NCBI GenBank assembly: GCA_947179155.2
Contig: OX359276.1
Span: forward strand, 44,515,953 to 44,579,952
Length of the DNA stretch: 64,000 bases
Reading direction: 5' to 3'
From: Hedera helix
Taxonomy: Eukaryota; Streptophyta; Magnoliopsida; Apiales; Araliaceae
Shown here: in pieces, positions 11,241 to 24,972 of the stretch
Layout: each line of letters begins with the position of its first letter
Numbering within the stretch: position 1 is the stretch's first letter
The notes under the pieces: generated by a model
The model's database searches: none
Told to the model about the DNA's origin: nothing
Seen by the model: only the letters and a program-made list of their open reading frames with translations
Position numbers and translations under genes: made by a program

Positions 11241-13933
11241 TCTCTTTTTAGATTTGTTTATTCTTTTTTTAGTGAGTATATTTTTTTGGGAGAGTTAACT
11301 CAAACTCAACGGCGTCATACTTGTAGCTTCTTTATTGATTTTCCAAAGTCTAATTTATAATAGAGATTTATTATACGTAATGATATATATAATAAAATAT
11401 ATAATATTTTTTTATAAAATAATAAATTTTATAAGAAAATTAATATATAATATTTATTATTTTATAAAAAATTATTATATGAATTATTAAGTATAGTAAA
11501 ATTATTTATAATATATGCATAACAATTTTTACTTATTTATTCTTAATTTTAAATTATTTGTTAAATAAGTATAAGTAGACAACATTCAAATATTATATTT
11601 ATTAAAAAATAAAGCATGACGTTAAAATATGTACTAGACTCTATCTTTTAATAGTTAAAATAAATTTAATATTTAATTTTGTATTTGGATGTTGTGAATT
11701 ATCATCCCTTTTATCTAAAATTTTGTTTAATGTCAAAGTTAAAAAAATATATAATACTCCTGCTATTATTATATTTGTACAAATATTATATTTCTCTTTA
11801 TTTATCTAAACATTTGTATAACTTTAAAAATAAAAAAGAGAGTATTTTTATTTTGTTGCTTTTTCTAGTTAATGTTGTACAATATTTTATTTTTAAAAAA
11901 AAATTATATCAATAATATTTTATTATCGTTTTCAAAATTACCATAAAGTTAAAAAGAAATTTAAAAATTGACCCTCAATTGAGTCAAAAAAGTGAAGACA
12001 AATTAATCTTGGGCCTTTGATTCGGGAAACCGACCAACATATCAGAGAATTAAGGCCCAAAAATGGCAGTGAAATTTTGAAATTGGGCTGTTACATGGTA
12101 ATGTAATTCCGCTTCCAGTCGTTTAACTTTTAAATAATAAATTGTATTATTTGCTATTAATAGGAAAAGAAAAATCATTGAAAAATGTTGTGTCCATATT
12201 AAAAGGAAATAAGAAATCAAAATATATATTATTGACGCAAAGTGAGTAATAAAGAGTGTTAAAAATGTAAATCAAAATCTAGTACCAGGATTCGTACCCA
12301 AAATACATAAATTATTTTGCATTTGCCAGTATTACGGCAAAAATTGATTTTAAATATAATTTATAAAAAAATATTAAGTTCTAAAATATGAAATCAAGTT
12401 TGACTTTTAAGAGACACTTTAAAATTTAAAATTAATGTTATTCGTTTAACTTTTCAAAATAATAAATCATATAGTACGATTTATATAATTTATAATTACA
12501 TCATCTAAAACTAAATCAATTCATATTAAATTTTAAAATATCTCATACTTGTCGTGCATACAATAATTGTGATAATTATATGGCAAAAGATAACATTAAA
12601 AAAGTTGAATTCAAATTTTATGACCGTCTTTCAAAAAAATCTCGTTATTTATCTCTATAAGGACTCAATTGGAGTTCCAAACATTCGCTCTAGTGAGTTT
12701 TAGCATTGGTATTTAATAATCTCCATTATACAAAAAAAAAATTCTCAAATTAATTTTAAAATATCAATATTGGTCATATATATTAGATGGAGGGACACTA
12801 TAAACTTTAAGTGTGTTTGTTACAATTCATGCAGATATCCACCGAAATTTAGATTACTAAATATTTAATTACTGGTAATAAAAATTAATCATATATTATC
12901 ATTTTTATTTAATATAAGTTTTTTGATTATTTGTAATAATTGTTGTAAGTGTTTGGTATGAATTCAAGATTATCGAGTATATTATTTTTAATATTCACCT
13001 TTTACTAAAATGCCCCATATACTAATTTATGTCAAATAAATCACCATTAAATTATTTTTGTCTGATAAAATTAAACGTCCAACTAGTTAATTCTGTAATA
13101 TTTAATAAAAAATAATAAAAGTTTTATTACTTTTGTAAAAAAATAATTTATAATATATTCAATTCTTAATACATAAATAAAGATTAATTAATTAAGTCAA
13201 TTTCAGTTCAATAATAAACTAACCATACAACATTAAACAACAAGAAGATGAATAAGGACAAATTAGAATATTTATGTCCAAATTATTTAAATAAAAAAAA
13301 GTGTATTTGATATATGAGTATTTGTTTGGTAAACTTTTTATAATAATATGTGAATAAAGGTATTTATATCCAATTTATTAAAATTTGATGGATAATTTTG
13401 TGTGTAGAGAAATCTCAAGATGATCAAGATGCGGTAATCTAAAATTATCAATTATTTTTTAGTCATCCGAATACTCACTTCAAGTAAGAATATTGACATT
13501 TTACCGAGTGAGAATTTTGATACTTTATCGAATATAAAATTAACAAAAATATAAAATTATAAATATGATAAACACAATTCATTAAAACGACCGACTCACG
13601 TTACTGGGTAACGGAGATGACTGTCCAGTCCAGTTCAAGCATTCATTTTACTTGGCCCGAAGAGCCGTAGGCCCGCAATAGAACAGGAAAAGCCCATACA
13701 CACCATGTACCGGAATAAAACAACGCCCACAACGTGTCCAACCACCACAGCAACTCTCTCGGCAATTCGACATCGCAGCCAGCCGCCAACAGTCGCCTAT
13801 CGGCTATCCATTCCATTTCCACCCCATGCTTCTCCTTTCTCTCTCTCTATATTTTATTTCTCTTTCTAAAAATATCTCACAAAACCCTTGATTGAAGTAT
13901 TATACACAGATTGTACAGTTAAAAGTATCTTAA
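11241..13933. other. AT-rich intergenic DNA between LEC14B-like and PPR genes
   Basis: No coding frame, RNA gene or clear transposon end was found. The two genes diverge, so both promoters lie here. Composition becomes less AT-rich from about 13600, ending in a CT-rich leader (TTTCTCTCTCTCTATATTTT) at 13835-13862 before the PPR start. Confidence 0.6.
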
Positions 13934-16900
13934 ATGATGAAGCGAGTTTGGAAGATATCAGACGCAGCCCAAGCAGAGCTGTTCCTTCTCAGAATATCAG
14001 CAAAACCCAAAACCCTAATACCAAACCCTTCTTACTTATTTAAAACCTCCATTAGAACCTCAACCAATAGATTTATTCGAGAAATCTGCTACTCCAATCC
14101 CAGTTTTTGCTCCTATCCGTTCCCAAACATCGTCGGATTGTTCTCTGATAGGTGGGGTTACGCCGATGCTAAAGACAAAGAAGATCTTATTACCGAGGTC
14201 TCAAAATTGCGGGATGAATTGGTCCAATATGAGAATAACAATGACCAGATTTTATGGATATTGGATGAAAAGGGTTCTGCTTTGTTTAGAAGCCACTCCA
14301 ATGGGGCTGCTTTTGTTGAGCTGTTGCACCAGTTGAATTCTTCGCATCAATTAGCATTTGAGGTACTGTTTCCTTGTTTCAGTGTTGCTTGTGCTATAGA
14401 ATTTGACAGGATTTTTGTGATTTTCTAGGATAGTGGGATTTATTTTAAAAAATTAATCTGTATATTGCTGATGTATTCTATTTTCCTATATAAGGGTTTG
14501 AATCATCTCCATTCTTACAACTTAATTTAATTTTTTAAACTCTCTCCGTGCCAGTTTTAATGGCCTTAGTTTAAAGATGAGTATTCAACAACTCTTTATC
14601 TTTGCTTCCAATGATACTTTAAGGGCCTGTTCGGCGCCGACTTATAAGTTGGTCAACCCAACTTATAAGTCGGTTTTGTTAAAAAAGTGTTCGGGGCTGA
14701 CTTATTTTCTAACTTATAATTTGACTTATAAGTCAAATTTTAAGTTCCGGTCAAACCTTATGAAATGACAAAAATGCCCCTCCTTGTTTTTTTTTTCCTT
14801 CTTCCTACTAAAGGACATTTTAGTAATCTTTACATTTTACTTAACTTATAAGTCATTATTAGCCGAACACATCTACAACTATTACTTATAATTTCCGACT
14901 TATAATTAAAAATACTCCCGAACACTTTTACTTATAAATCTACTAAAATTTTAACTTATAAATCTACTAAAATTTTAACTTTAAGTCAAAAAAAAAAAGT
15001 CATTCCCGAACAGGCCCTAAGGTAGTGCATTGATATATGAAATGGATCCTTTTTAAGTTTTAATTTTTTTCTTTAACTATTCATACAAAATGCATTCAGT
15101 TGAATTGAACAATTATTGTTTTAACATGTGCAATATGTTATACTCAATTTGTGATTTTGCAAAGCCACGAGGACACTAGGATGGAGAAATTAGTATATTA
15201 TCCAATTAGGTATAGTGATATGTATATTGGGAGCCAGATTGAATTTAGTTATTAACTAAACCTTTGAAATTATTAACACATGGTTGGGGAATTATAATTT
15301 TGAGTGAACTTGGGTGATGTACTATTTTCTGTATTGTATTGATCTCTTTTCTCCATCTCATTTTTTGTTAATGAAACTTTATTATGGTTATTGTAATTGA
15401 ATATTTTCATTGGTAACCCATAATAATAGTTGTCACGGCATCACCTAGGCGGTGACTAGGCGACAAACTAGGCGTCTTGGCGCTAGAGAAGGACAAGGTG
15501 ACGCCGAGCTACCAAAGCTCATGCCTTAGTAGCTAACTTAAGTGATGTGTGATGTGTGTTGAATTGGTTGGTTCTTTATTTTATAAGTAGTGTTTGTCGA
15601 CTTGTGAATTATTCATATAATTGTGTTTTATTTTATGGTTGTTGTTTTTTGTAATTTTGATTGTGAATTATTCATATAATTGTGTTTTTAAGTATATTCC
15701 ATAGTGTTAGTTATTATGTTTTGAGTTTTAATGTATATAAAATTTTATTGTTCAATATACTTTTTAAGTAGAATAAATAATGTATAAATTACACATTGTT
15801 AACAACGTGTCACCATACGGACTCCATGGTCAGCGCCTTACGCCTAGGCGTCCTGACGGTCAACTATCGTCACGTCTCGCCGTGGCGCCGTGAAAACTAT
15901 GCCCATAATATGTAGTTTTATTTTCCAATTAACTGCTTTAAGTATCTGTTGTAATGTATTTTTTACCAATTCAGGTTTTTAATTGGAGAAGGAAACAAGC
16001 AGAGAATAGCTTTCCTATGACATCTGAAGAGTATGCCAAAGGTATTAGACTTGCTGGTAGATTGAAGAATGTCGATCTTGCGGTTGAGCTTTTCACCGAG
16101 GCAGCCAACAAGAGAATGAAGACAACCTCCACCTACAATGCACTCATGGGTGCTTATATGTATAATGAGTTTGCTGAGAAATGTCAATTACTTTTTCAGG
16201 ATTTAAAAAGGGATGCAAATTGTAGGCCTACAATTGTAACATACAACATTCTTCTTTCTGTCTTTGGTCGGTTGATGCTGATAGATCACATGGAGGCAGT
16301 GCTGCATGAGATAAAGGAGTTAAACATCACCCCTAATGTGAATACATACAATACTGTCATTGCTGGATATATCACAGCATGGATGTGGGATTGCATGGAA
16401 AAGACTTATATGATAATGAAGGCAGGCAGCATAAAGCCTGATCTTTACACTCACTTGTTAATGCTTCGAGGGTATGCACATTCTGGTAATTTGGAAAAGA
16501 TGGAAGAGATCTATGAGCTGGTTAATTACCATGTGGTGGACCATAGGGAATTTGCACTAATCAGAGCTATGATATGTGCTTACTGTAGGAGCACTAGTAC
16601 AAGTAGAGTTGAAAAGGTTGAGGAATTACTGAAGCTAATTCCAAAGGATGAGTATAGGCCTTGGTTGAATGTGCTGTTGATTAGGTTGTATGCTCAAGAG
16701 GATATAGTGGATACGATGGAAAGTTATATAAACGAGGCATTTGAGAATAACACCTCTGTAACAACTGTGCCTGTGATGCGCTGTATAATCACTAGTTATT
16801 TCCGAGGCAATGCAGCGGACAAGCTTGCAAACTTTGTGAAGCGTGCAGAGTATGCTGGGTGGAGAATTTGTCGCTCCTTGTATCACTGTAAGATGGTAAT

Positions 16901-17102
16901 GTATTCTTCACAGAAGCGCCTTGACGAAATGGAGGGTGTTCTTGATGAGATGGAGAATTTCAATCTGCACCCCACAAAGAAAACTTTTCTAATAATGTAC
17001 AAGGCCTATTCAGCATGGGGAAAAAAGCATAAACTTGATCAGGTCCTAGGAGTTATGTGCAAGTATGGGTATGGAATTCCTCTCAATCCATTTCATTCAT
17101 AG
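13934..17102 (+). CDS. P-class pentatricopeptide repeat protein, At2g30780-like
   Basis: There are two exons, 13934-14362 and 15975-17102, joined in phase 0 (GAG|GTACTG ... TTCAG|GTTTTT), giving 518 aa. The first about 60 residues are rich in Arg, Ser and Leu with few acids, consistent with an organellar (probably mitochondrial) targeting peptide. Exon 2 is a run of PPR helices: TTSTYNALMGAY, RPTIVTYNILLSVFGR, TPNVNTYNTVIAGY, KPDLYTHLLMLRGYA and others, with spacing close to 35 residues. Later repeats are degenerate. There is no E or DYW domain, so RNA editing by deamination is not expected; P-class proteins usually stabilise, process or help translate organellar transcripts. The match to Arabidopsis At2g30780 is from memory and less certain than the PPR assignment. 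The ATG chosen is the first in the exon. Upstream is a CT-rich leader. Confidence 0.88.
14623..15017. mobile_element. Tourist-like MITE (copy A), in the PPR intron
   Basis: The ends are GGGCCTGTTCGG and its near reverse complement CCGAACAGGCCC, flanked by TAA on both sides (14620-14622 and 15018-15020). The inside repeats the motif ACTTATAAGT near both ends. The terminal sequence and 3-bp TWA-type duplication fit PIF/Harbinger-derived MITEs. Related copies lie at 49873-50314 and 57743-58160. Confidence 0.85.
15425..15901. mobile_element. hAT-like non-autonomous element, in the PPR intron
   Basis: The ends AATAGTTGTCACGGC and (reverse complement) CATAGTTTTCACGGC are flanked by an exact 8-bp duplication CCCATAAT (15417-15424 and 15902-15909). 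An 8-bp duplication is typical of hAT elements. The sub-terminal DNA is GC-rich with CCTAGGCG motifs, while the core is AT-rich and includes a direct repeat of about 33 bp (GTGAATTATTCATATAATTG). No coding sequence is present. Confidence 0.85.
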
Positions 17103-18897
17103 TGTACCTTGTGCTGAAAAAGCCAAGGGAGCATGCAGCTATGCCAATGGTTCATTACATCTGTAAGATGAGTTACAGGGTAAGCTTACTCTTTGCCATA
17201 ACTCAGTTTCCACTTCTCACCAACATTTCTGTTATATCACCTATCCAATCTTTTAAAGCCATTTGTTAATAGGTACATCCATGAATTGGTAATATGGTTT
17301 GTTCTTAGAACTACAACTTCCTCTTGTTTGAAGAAAGTAGTTCGACAAGTATTATTGATTATTCTACTCATATTTTTTATGGTGTCTCGAAGCAACAAAC
17401 GACATCTTTTGGTTTGAGAACTGTTAATCTTTAGGTTGGTTTACTGTAGACACACTGCAGTAGATGGCATAGTCTACACTAGAGATCCCAACTATATACT
17501 AACATATACTTATTTGATACCTGATCGTTGGTTGGTTCATATTTGGACTTTTATAGCTCAGAACTTAATATCCTGAAGGTGAATATCATCCACAATGGAT
17601 ACACCTCCCAAGATCTCAAGATGATCTGGGGCATTATATATCTGGTTTCTTCAACCTGTTGCATTTATTTTTATAATTATTAAGCATTTGCATGAAAGAC
17701 TGAAAGTTCTATAGCTACAAGTATGCAAATCACATATTCGGATTACTTCTTCAGCCATAAGGTTTATAGAATCTAAATGGTACAGTTTGCTTTCATGAAT
17801 TCATCTAAGATAATTCACCTAAGATAGATTTATAACATGATTAAGATCTAAATTTAGGCCTGCTTGCTTTCAAGTTTCAAAAACTCTCCGAATGAAAGCC
17901 CCTACGGTGGGTTGGTTTTACAGATACTGTTTGTAAAAGGAAAATGATTGCCATCAATTTCATCAAAGGTCCTGCTTTCTAGATCATTGTACCAAACTCT
18001 CTGGATTTATAAATGTTGGCCTGTCACCCATAAATATGATGAATTATATCAGCAAGAGAATATTATTAAATTTTATTAATTGGCACTATTTTGTAAAGCT
18101 GCATTTGTTACACTGCATTATTTTGGAGATTCATTTGTTTGAGGGCCTCAAATTATTTGAATTTATTCATCTTGATGTTCTGATTTCTTTTCAAGTCGTA
18201 GTCAATAGCTGTTAACTTGCTACTGTCTTACAATAAACGACATATATCTACATATAAAAATATTTTCTGTTAAAGGCTAATTTATTATCTACATTGGCTT
18301 ATGGATCTTCTAGACCATGTTGTAGAGTGCACACAAGATATATAATGCATATGATTGATGTAGCATGATTTATTTTTCATACAAGATTTTCATATTTAAT
18401 TTAAGAAGTTTTGATGATACTGTTCATCTGCTTAAGAATTACAAAAATGATTATTTTAAAGGTAAATTTTTATAAACTCATGTTTTTGTACTTTCTAATC
18501 TCCTTGTTGAAAATGGAACTTAAAGATACTGTTTATATATGCCTGCCTTTTACCCCCATATTCAAGAGTGAAGAGGAGACGGGAGACTGGTCCTTTCTTT
18601 TACCCCCATATATGTCACGGAAAATTTTGAGGGGCCGAACTCCCCCCCAGTGGGAAGCAAAGCAGGGGAGGAGCCACAGATATTAGCGGGTAAATTAGTC
18701 CTCGACAGGGACAGTTATGGAGTATTATGGGTCTCGATGGACACTGTATTCAGATTTCAGAGGGCTAAAGAGAAGATGTCTAGTTGTCTACCATCAATTG
18801 CCCCTCTTATCATCTTGTTTCTCGAGCCTTCACCTGGGAATTTTTCGACCCAACATGTTGACAATTATGGAGTATTCTGGGTCTTGCATGTTTTTTA
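17103..18897. other. Region downstream of the PPR gene
   Basis: Probably includes the PPR 3' UTR. Overlapping short frames around 18411-19019 lie in a patch with runs of C (ACTCCCCCCCAG) and a repeated phrase TATGGAGTATT (18715 and 18867). No protein family is recognisable and they are not called as genes. Confidence 0.5.
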
Positions 18898-18986
18898 CTC
18901 CCTTCTTCCTGCAGAAGAAGTCTTACTTTCTTTGTATTATACTATTATTTACAAAGAAAGTAGTATTGAATTTAAGATGGAGGGAG
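18898..18986. mobile_element. Very short Stowaway-like hairpin
   Basis: An 89-bp element with CTCCCTTC and GATGGAGGGAG ends, TA on both sides, and a central inverted pair TACTTTCTTTGTA / TACAAAGAAAGTA. Confidence 0.6.
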
Positions 18987-21900
18987 TACTTTTCATTTAG
19001 AATCTTAGTCTGTACTTGAGAGGTTTAATTACATCTTTTCTGGTTGTCAGTTTTGTTAATATTGACTATATTTTATTGCAGAAAATTTGACTATGCGTTA
19101 TGTCATGAACCATGTCAAATATGCCGAATGCTGACAGCAAATTATCCATAATGATCAAGAAGGTGTTGCTGTACAAAATTCTGGTTCACTTTTGTATCCG
19201 GTCTAAATTTGTCCATCACCAAGAGAGATTTTACACCTGATTTTCATGAATAACAAAATCAAGGAAATAGTACTCGCATTCTGCTGCCTTGAAAGGACCC
19301 CAATCTGTGCTGCAGGTCACATTTGACACCACGGAAAGCTTTATCAGGAGGGAAATCGCATGTTACCTAGATTGCAATTGCTAAAGCTCTTAATCTAGGT
19401 GCTTCTATCTGATATTTCATGTGGTTCTGGAAATATCTGTCCAGAAAACAGCATGCCTAATCTTCACCAACGGATCAGAAACTATAGAGATGCGTAGTAG
19501 TGGCACAGACAGGTGAGCTTTTAAGCAGCATACATGTTATGTATTTATTATCCTTCATACTAATTCTTTTGAGGGCTGGTTATGCTATGACTAGTGATTC
19601 CTTGTCGTAGTTTTTTGGAGTTCAGTACCTGTAAAATGCAATACTATCGGAGTAGACCAGATTTCCAATTTTTTATTTGAATGTGATTGTTCCTTGCATT
19701 GAACTAACTTTGTGTGATGTAAATGAGCAATACTCTTCGATTTTCAGCTGCATAATTCAGTCTAAATAAATGCAACTTGGTGAACAGTTTGGTCGGAAAC
19801 CTCGTCTTTTAATAGTTAAAAGTTTTGATTTCTAAGTTATTGACTTGACTAGATTGGAATCTTACTGACATAGGTGCATGTATGTTCTAATGCTCGTAAG
19901 TTTTGTTTGGTCAGTTGTAGTTCATCTGCATCTTGCCTCCACTTTTAGACCTTACCTGAGATTCCTTTGATTGGTATTGCAGAACCAATCCCATCTACGA
20001 CGGCGCAATTCTTTCTAGTTTAATGGTTCTATACTATTATAATTGAATTTTAGGAGTACATAATGAGACAGGGAAGGGAACCAAGGGAGAGACTGGGGGA
20101 ACTTGTGATTATACACAAACACGTACACACGTGTGTGTGTGTGTTACCAGCTAAGTTTTTTTTTTTTAATTTTAGAAATTAACTTATTATTGATATTAGA
20201 ATGTTTACAAATTTTGCTAAAAAAAAACGAAATATTATGATTAATGAGCTAAATGAATCTTATAAGGAATAAAATTGATTGTAAAATACTAAGTTACTAC
20301 TATGATAAAATTGAAAAGTAAAATTTAATCATGCATTAATTTATTTTGATATACATATTAAGTTATTTATTACTCATTACTATTTAGTCACAATATATTT
20401 TTAATATATAGTTATTTAGGAATAGAAATGTAGTAAAACAATGACATGTCATTATGATTTTTAGTTTTAAAATTAGTTAACTGAATTTTTCTCACTCGTA
20501 TATAACTTAGAATTTATTTTATAATATTAATTAACTAAACATCTCCTATATGGAATAGAATTGGTAACTGAAGTTTAATCATTAATATATATATATAATA
20601 TTTATTAATGTTAAATATTATTTACTCATAATATGTTTTCTTATATTTTCAATGAGTTAGTTCAAAGTTGAGTAGGAGTCTACAAAAAGTACTGTTCCTC
20701 CCTTCTTTTCTCCTTATTTCTTTAATATGCACATTAAAAAAAAATTAATTGTAATTAAATTCTAAACTTATTTAAAGTAAATAAAATAAAATTATAAAGA
20801 TTTTAAAGAGTATTTTAGTAGTAGATAAATTCTATACCTATACCGAAAGCCAAAGACGAAAATCAAAAAACAAATTTTGTCTTGTTATACATGTACATAG
20901 ATTACTTTTGGCCTCAGTTAATTAATTATATGGAAAAATAATATTTCGTTCATTTTAAATTATTTGATCATTATTAATTCTTAAAAATTAATTTGAGATA
21001 TTATCAATCTCAAAATTAAAATAACTCATTAAAAAATCTGAAATAATAAATATTACGACGAGTAATATTTTTGAAACAGTTTACAATATTTATTATCGTA
21101 TTACTTAAAATTAAAAAAAAAATTATGTCAATTTTAAATTTAAAAGTCTCTTAATTTAATTTTAAAAAAATTAACAATAATCAAGTAATATAAAACAGAA
21201 GAAATATTATTCAATCATTTCCTATAAAATATCTAAATATCAAACCTACTAGAATTTAGAGTAGTTCTCACAAGATTTGACTCCAATTTTTATTTAATTA
21301 TTTATGATAAATTTTATTTTATTATTAAATATTATATTTATATTATTGAATATGTATTAAAAAATTAAAAATAAGTCTATTTGAGGGATCCTAATCCGAA
21401 ATGGAGAAACAAACAAGAAAGAATGCCAAAAACTTGTCCAATCACGTGGGGATGTCAGTGGGGAAGGGAAAGTCTAGTTTGCTATGTGAAATTTTCGTCC
21501 TTCCCCTCCATTTGAATTTGCAAAATTTGCACCGACATTCCTTGAAAAGAATATCCATTGCATTCCCTCCAGGCCAGTGGGTGGGTACTTACTTGGTTCT
21601 ACACTCATCTACTTGTACTTGGTGTTTCTTGTACCAGTGTTTGGTTTGGGTGTATCCATCCATCAAACATCCTGTCCTGGCATTACCGCCCTTTTCATAA
21701 AACTATGAAATCCCATATATAACCCATCAATCACTTCTCCGAGTTATATTCAGTTGAATAAGTTTACGTACACAATAATCAGATATAATATTCAGATATT
21801 ACATTCATTTACTATTTAATATATAAATAAATATAGTGTCCGAATATTGTGTTCTATTATTATGTAAATAAACTTATCCTATTCAAATCTCAACCACGTG

Positions 21901-23238
21901 CTTATTCTAAAAACTATTATTATTATTATTTTTATTTAAAAAATATTTATAATATTTATTTTAATAATTTTTTTACAAAATTTATTGATTTAAGTATAAT
22001 TTAATGATCAGTCGCTGTAGAATATTTAACCACCTCTCAAAGTAGATACTTGCCTTTGTAGAATTTACATTTTCATTTGTTTTGAAAAGTAACGAAACGA
22101 ATCCTATAGCCAAATGTAATTTAATTTTTTTTTTCTGGAGGAGGTGACAAAAGAATTTCATTTTACTAGAGGAGAGCGATTAGCTTTGGGAGGAAAAGAC
22201 GGGTTTGCCCTTGGACGGCCCATTGGGGAGACTCCATTTTTGAGAACTTAGGAAGCCCCAAAACTAGAACCCACCTGCAGAATGAAGGAAGCCCTCGCTC
22301 TAATGGTGCCACCAATGCGATCAAAGACAATTCAAACAATCATTGTATTTGTTTGCTTTTATGTGTTAACGATTTGTACTCCAGTTAAAAATCACGAAAA
22401 CACAAACTATCTCTACTCAAGAAAATCGTTAATCACCCCCGGTAAGAGTTAGGGTTTGGGTCGTCGGGAAATGTTTTCAGTGACGAAGTTGCATAGTACA
22501 TTGTGAGGTTAATTAACTCCACTCAATTTTTATTTTTGTTTTATAATATATAGTAAAATTTAAAAATTTTAAATATTATATACGAATTAACTCCACTGAA
22601 ATTTTGTAAATTTTGCAATATAGGGGTCAAATTAAAAATGTATAATTTTCTCACTTAAGTCTCAAACTCATATCATTCATACTTCTTCTATATATGTATA
22701 TTCATAAAATCTTCTTAAACTAATTAATAATCTATTTTATATTATTTTTTACATAAATTAATTATTTATAAATAATTTGTCTTTAAAAAAAGTCTATTAA
22801 GGGTCAATAGAGTGTGTATATATATACATGTGTATAAATATATATAGACTTAAAAATTATTATATTATTGTTATAATCAAATATATGTTTTATATATGCA
22901 ACCTGAAAGTATAAAATTATTGAAAAAAATTAACTCGGGGGCGCCGCCCCCGCTAAATTATTTATACCCTCATAATAATTTTGACACCATTGGAAATTAA
23001 TCCTGGCTTCACCACTGGATGTTCTGGTGTGAAAGTAAGTACAGACCAAAAATGATAATAATGAAGTAAATAAAGTGCTGAAAAATATAAAATTATGTGG
23101 GTAAAAGAATAGTGATACCATAACCCTCGCTTATGGCTGTATTTATAGGTATGCATCCACCTGAAAATCGACTAGGATATCCCAACATTAAATATATATT
23201 GTACTTAAATAATTCAATGATAATGAATACAAGAATAT

Positions 23239-23284
<46 letters not shown>

Positions 23285-23469
23285 GGAATAATTTATAATA
23301 AATGGTAATTATAAGTACTATTATAACAAATGCATTTTACACCTTTCATAAATAGATTTAATGATCCAAAATGAGGATTTTTTTCCCCTTATCACTATAT
23401 AGAGTGACGACAGACCTGAACTATTGCAACTCCTTCTGGTAATAAACCTAGCAAACCTAACTGCTGCTC
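18987..23469. other. Gene-free stretch before the LTR cluster
   Basis: 19000-20100 is unique-looking noncoding DNA; 20150-21380 and 21780-22110 are very AT-rich. 21400-21760 is a less AT-rich island ending in a TATATAACC box (see findings). There are (GT)n(GA)n runs at 23239-23285 and a GC patch GGGGCGCCGCCCCCGC at 22937-22952. No gene is supported. Confidence 0.5.
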
Positions 23470-23720
23470 CTTCTGGCGTTAGGTATCGGCAAGCAACGAC
23501 AAACATTGACATGTATCGATTAATGCCTGCATGCAACGGCAGGAATTGACAGTCGGCAACTAGCGATAACTGATGCCTACATGCATCGGCAAGAATCGAC
23601 TGATATTTGTATATATCAACAAACATCGATTGATACCTGCATGCATCAACAGTCGATATCTAGCGATAGCCGATACCTGCATGCATCAGCATTCCTTCTG
23701 GCAGCACGCATCGACATACA
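23470..23720. repeat. Degenerate CTGCATGCATC/GATATCGAC repeat, left half
   Basis: Short units such as TGCCTGCATGCAACGGC, TGCATCGGCAAGAATCGAC and TAGCGATA recur irregularly. The same units resume at 31858-32000 on the far side of the outer solo LTR, so the array was one block before the insertion. Its host element, if any, is not recognised. Confidence 0.75.
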
Positions 23721-24972
23721 TCAGCTGTGACGACCCCAAATCCGGGTTCTTTAACCTCGGGTTTGGTTCTCACTGTACAATACTAAATAATAATGAAATA
23801 CATAAATTGTATTCAAACTTCGCGGAATAATACAAAAGGTTCCTTAATCAAAAGGCTACACTTCCCAAGGTCTATTACCTTAATCTTAAACATTACATAT
23901 CTTAAGGGAAATACAAAAGATTTACAACAGTAATTACATAACAGTAAACTAAACTAGCATGCAACTACTAAAATTAAACATTCGCTTTCCCCTTGCCTTT
24001 ATCCGATTTAGAGCTTTCGGGATTGGCTGAAATAAAGTCATGATATAGCAAGAATAAGCAACTAAATGGCTCAGCAAGTTTATAAACAACAATCATACGA
24101 TATATCATGATGAAGGGAAATAACTTCAAGGTTTCAACAATAACAATTGTGAAAGATAACAAGAATCAATGTTCAATAAAAGAAGGAATTGACTCTTTAC
24201 TGCTGAGTGGTCTTTAATGACCATGAACTGCTACTAAGGTAGAACAGACATACAATGTCTGACTCCTTGTTAAAATAACGGGACACTTGAGGGGATCAGT
24301 CCTCTCATGTCCTATGTATATGCATCACATTTAGTTTTCTTGCGCGCTGTCGGGTCTCCGACAAATAAAAATCCCCTTTAACTAGGGTTGTTCTATCTCA
24401 GTCTTACTGTAAGAATCCGCACCAGTTAATGGTTTGGATAAGCTTTTATAATATTCAACTAAATGAATTTAACATGCATTTGTCTAGCCGAAACAATTAG
24501 CTTAGACGTTCTTAAACAGTTTGCAAAAGCACTATGTGTGAATACAATAATCAATAACGATGTGAAGTAATTTTCGATAATTAATTCACTCAAAGGTCTG
24601 TCAAATATCTACGGGTGTAGATACTTGCTCAACAATAATTGAATTGCTCAAAGTAATTAAAGTTGAATAATAATTGCAACAATAAGTACAAGTTAAGGGT
24701 AGAAGACTTGCCTCGTGTGTCGTTTACTGCTAACCAACTTAATTTAACAATCCTTGAACGGACCTAATAATTAAATCAGTTTGATCTTAAATTAGTATCA
24801 TATACTTGTAAGTATAATGACCTTTATAAATCTTACGAACCACATAATTATATAATTATGAGTATATAATCACATAGGAAACATTATCATTAATTACTTG
24901 ATAATATTTCAAACACAAAAAAACCTATATTAATTATTTAATATAGTTCATACACTTATATAATATTATTAA

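Noticed and set aside
18411..19019. Overlapping plus-strand frames of 91-116 codons
   Set aside because: No family similarity, three overlapping frames, and the end overlaps a Stowaway-like hairpin.
21401..21700. 99-codon plus-strand frame
   Set aside because: No recognisable domain; the sequence looks like promoter DNA ending in a TATA-like box.
23470..23720. CRISPR-like spaced repeats
   Set aside because: The repeat units are irregular and degenerate, with no uniform spacers, in a plant nuclear context.
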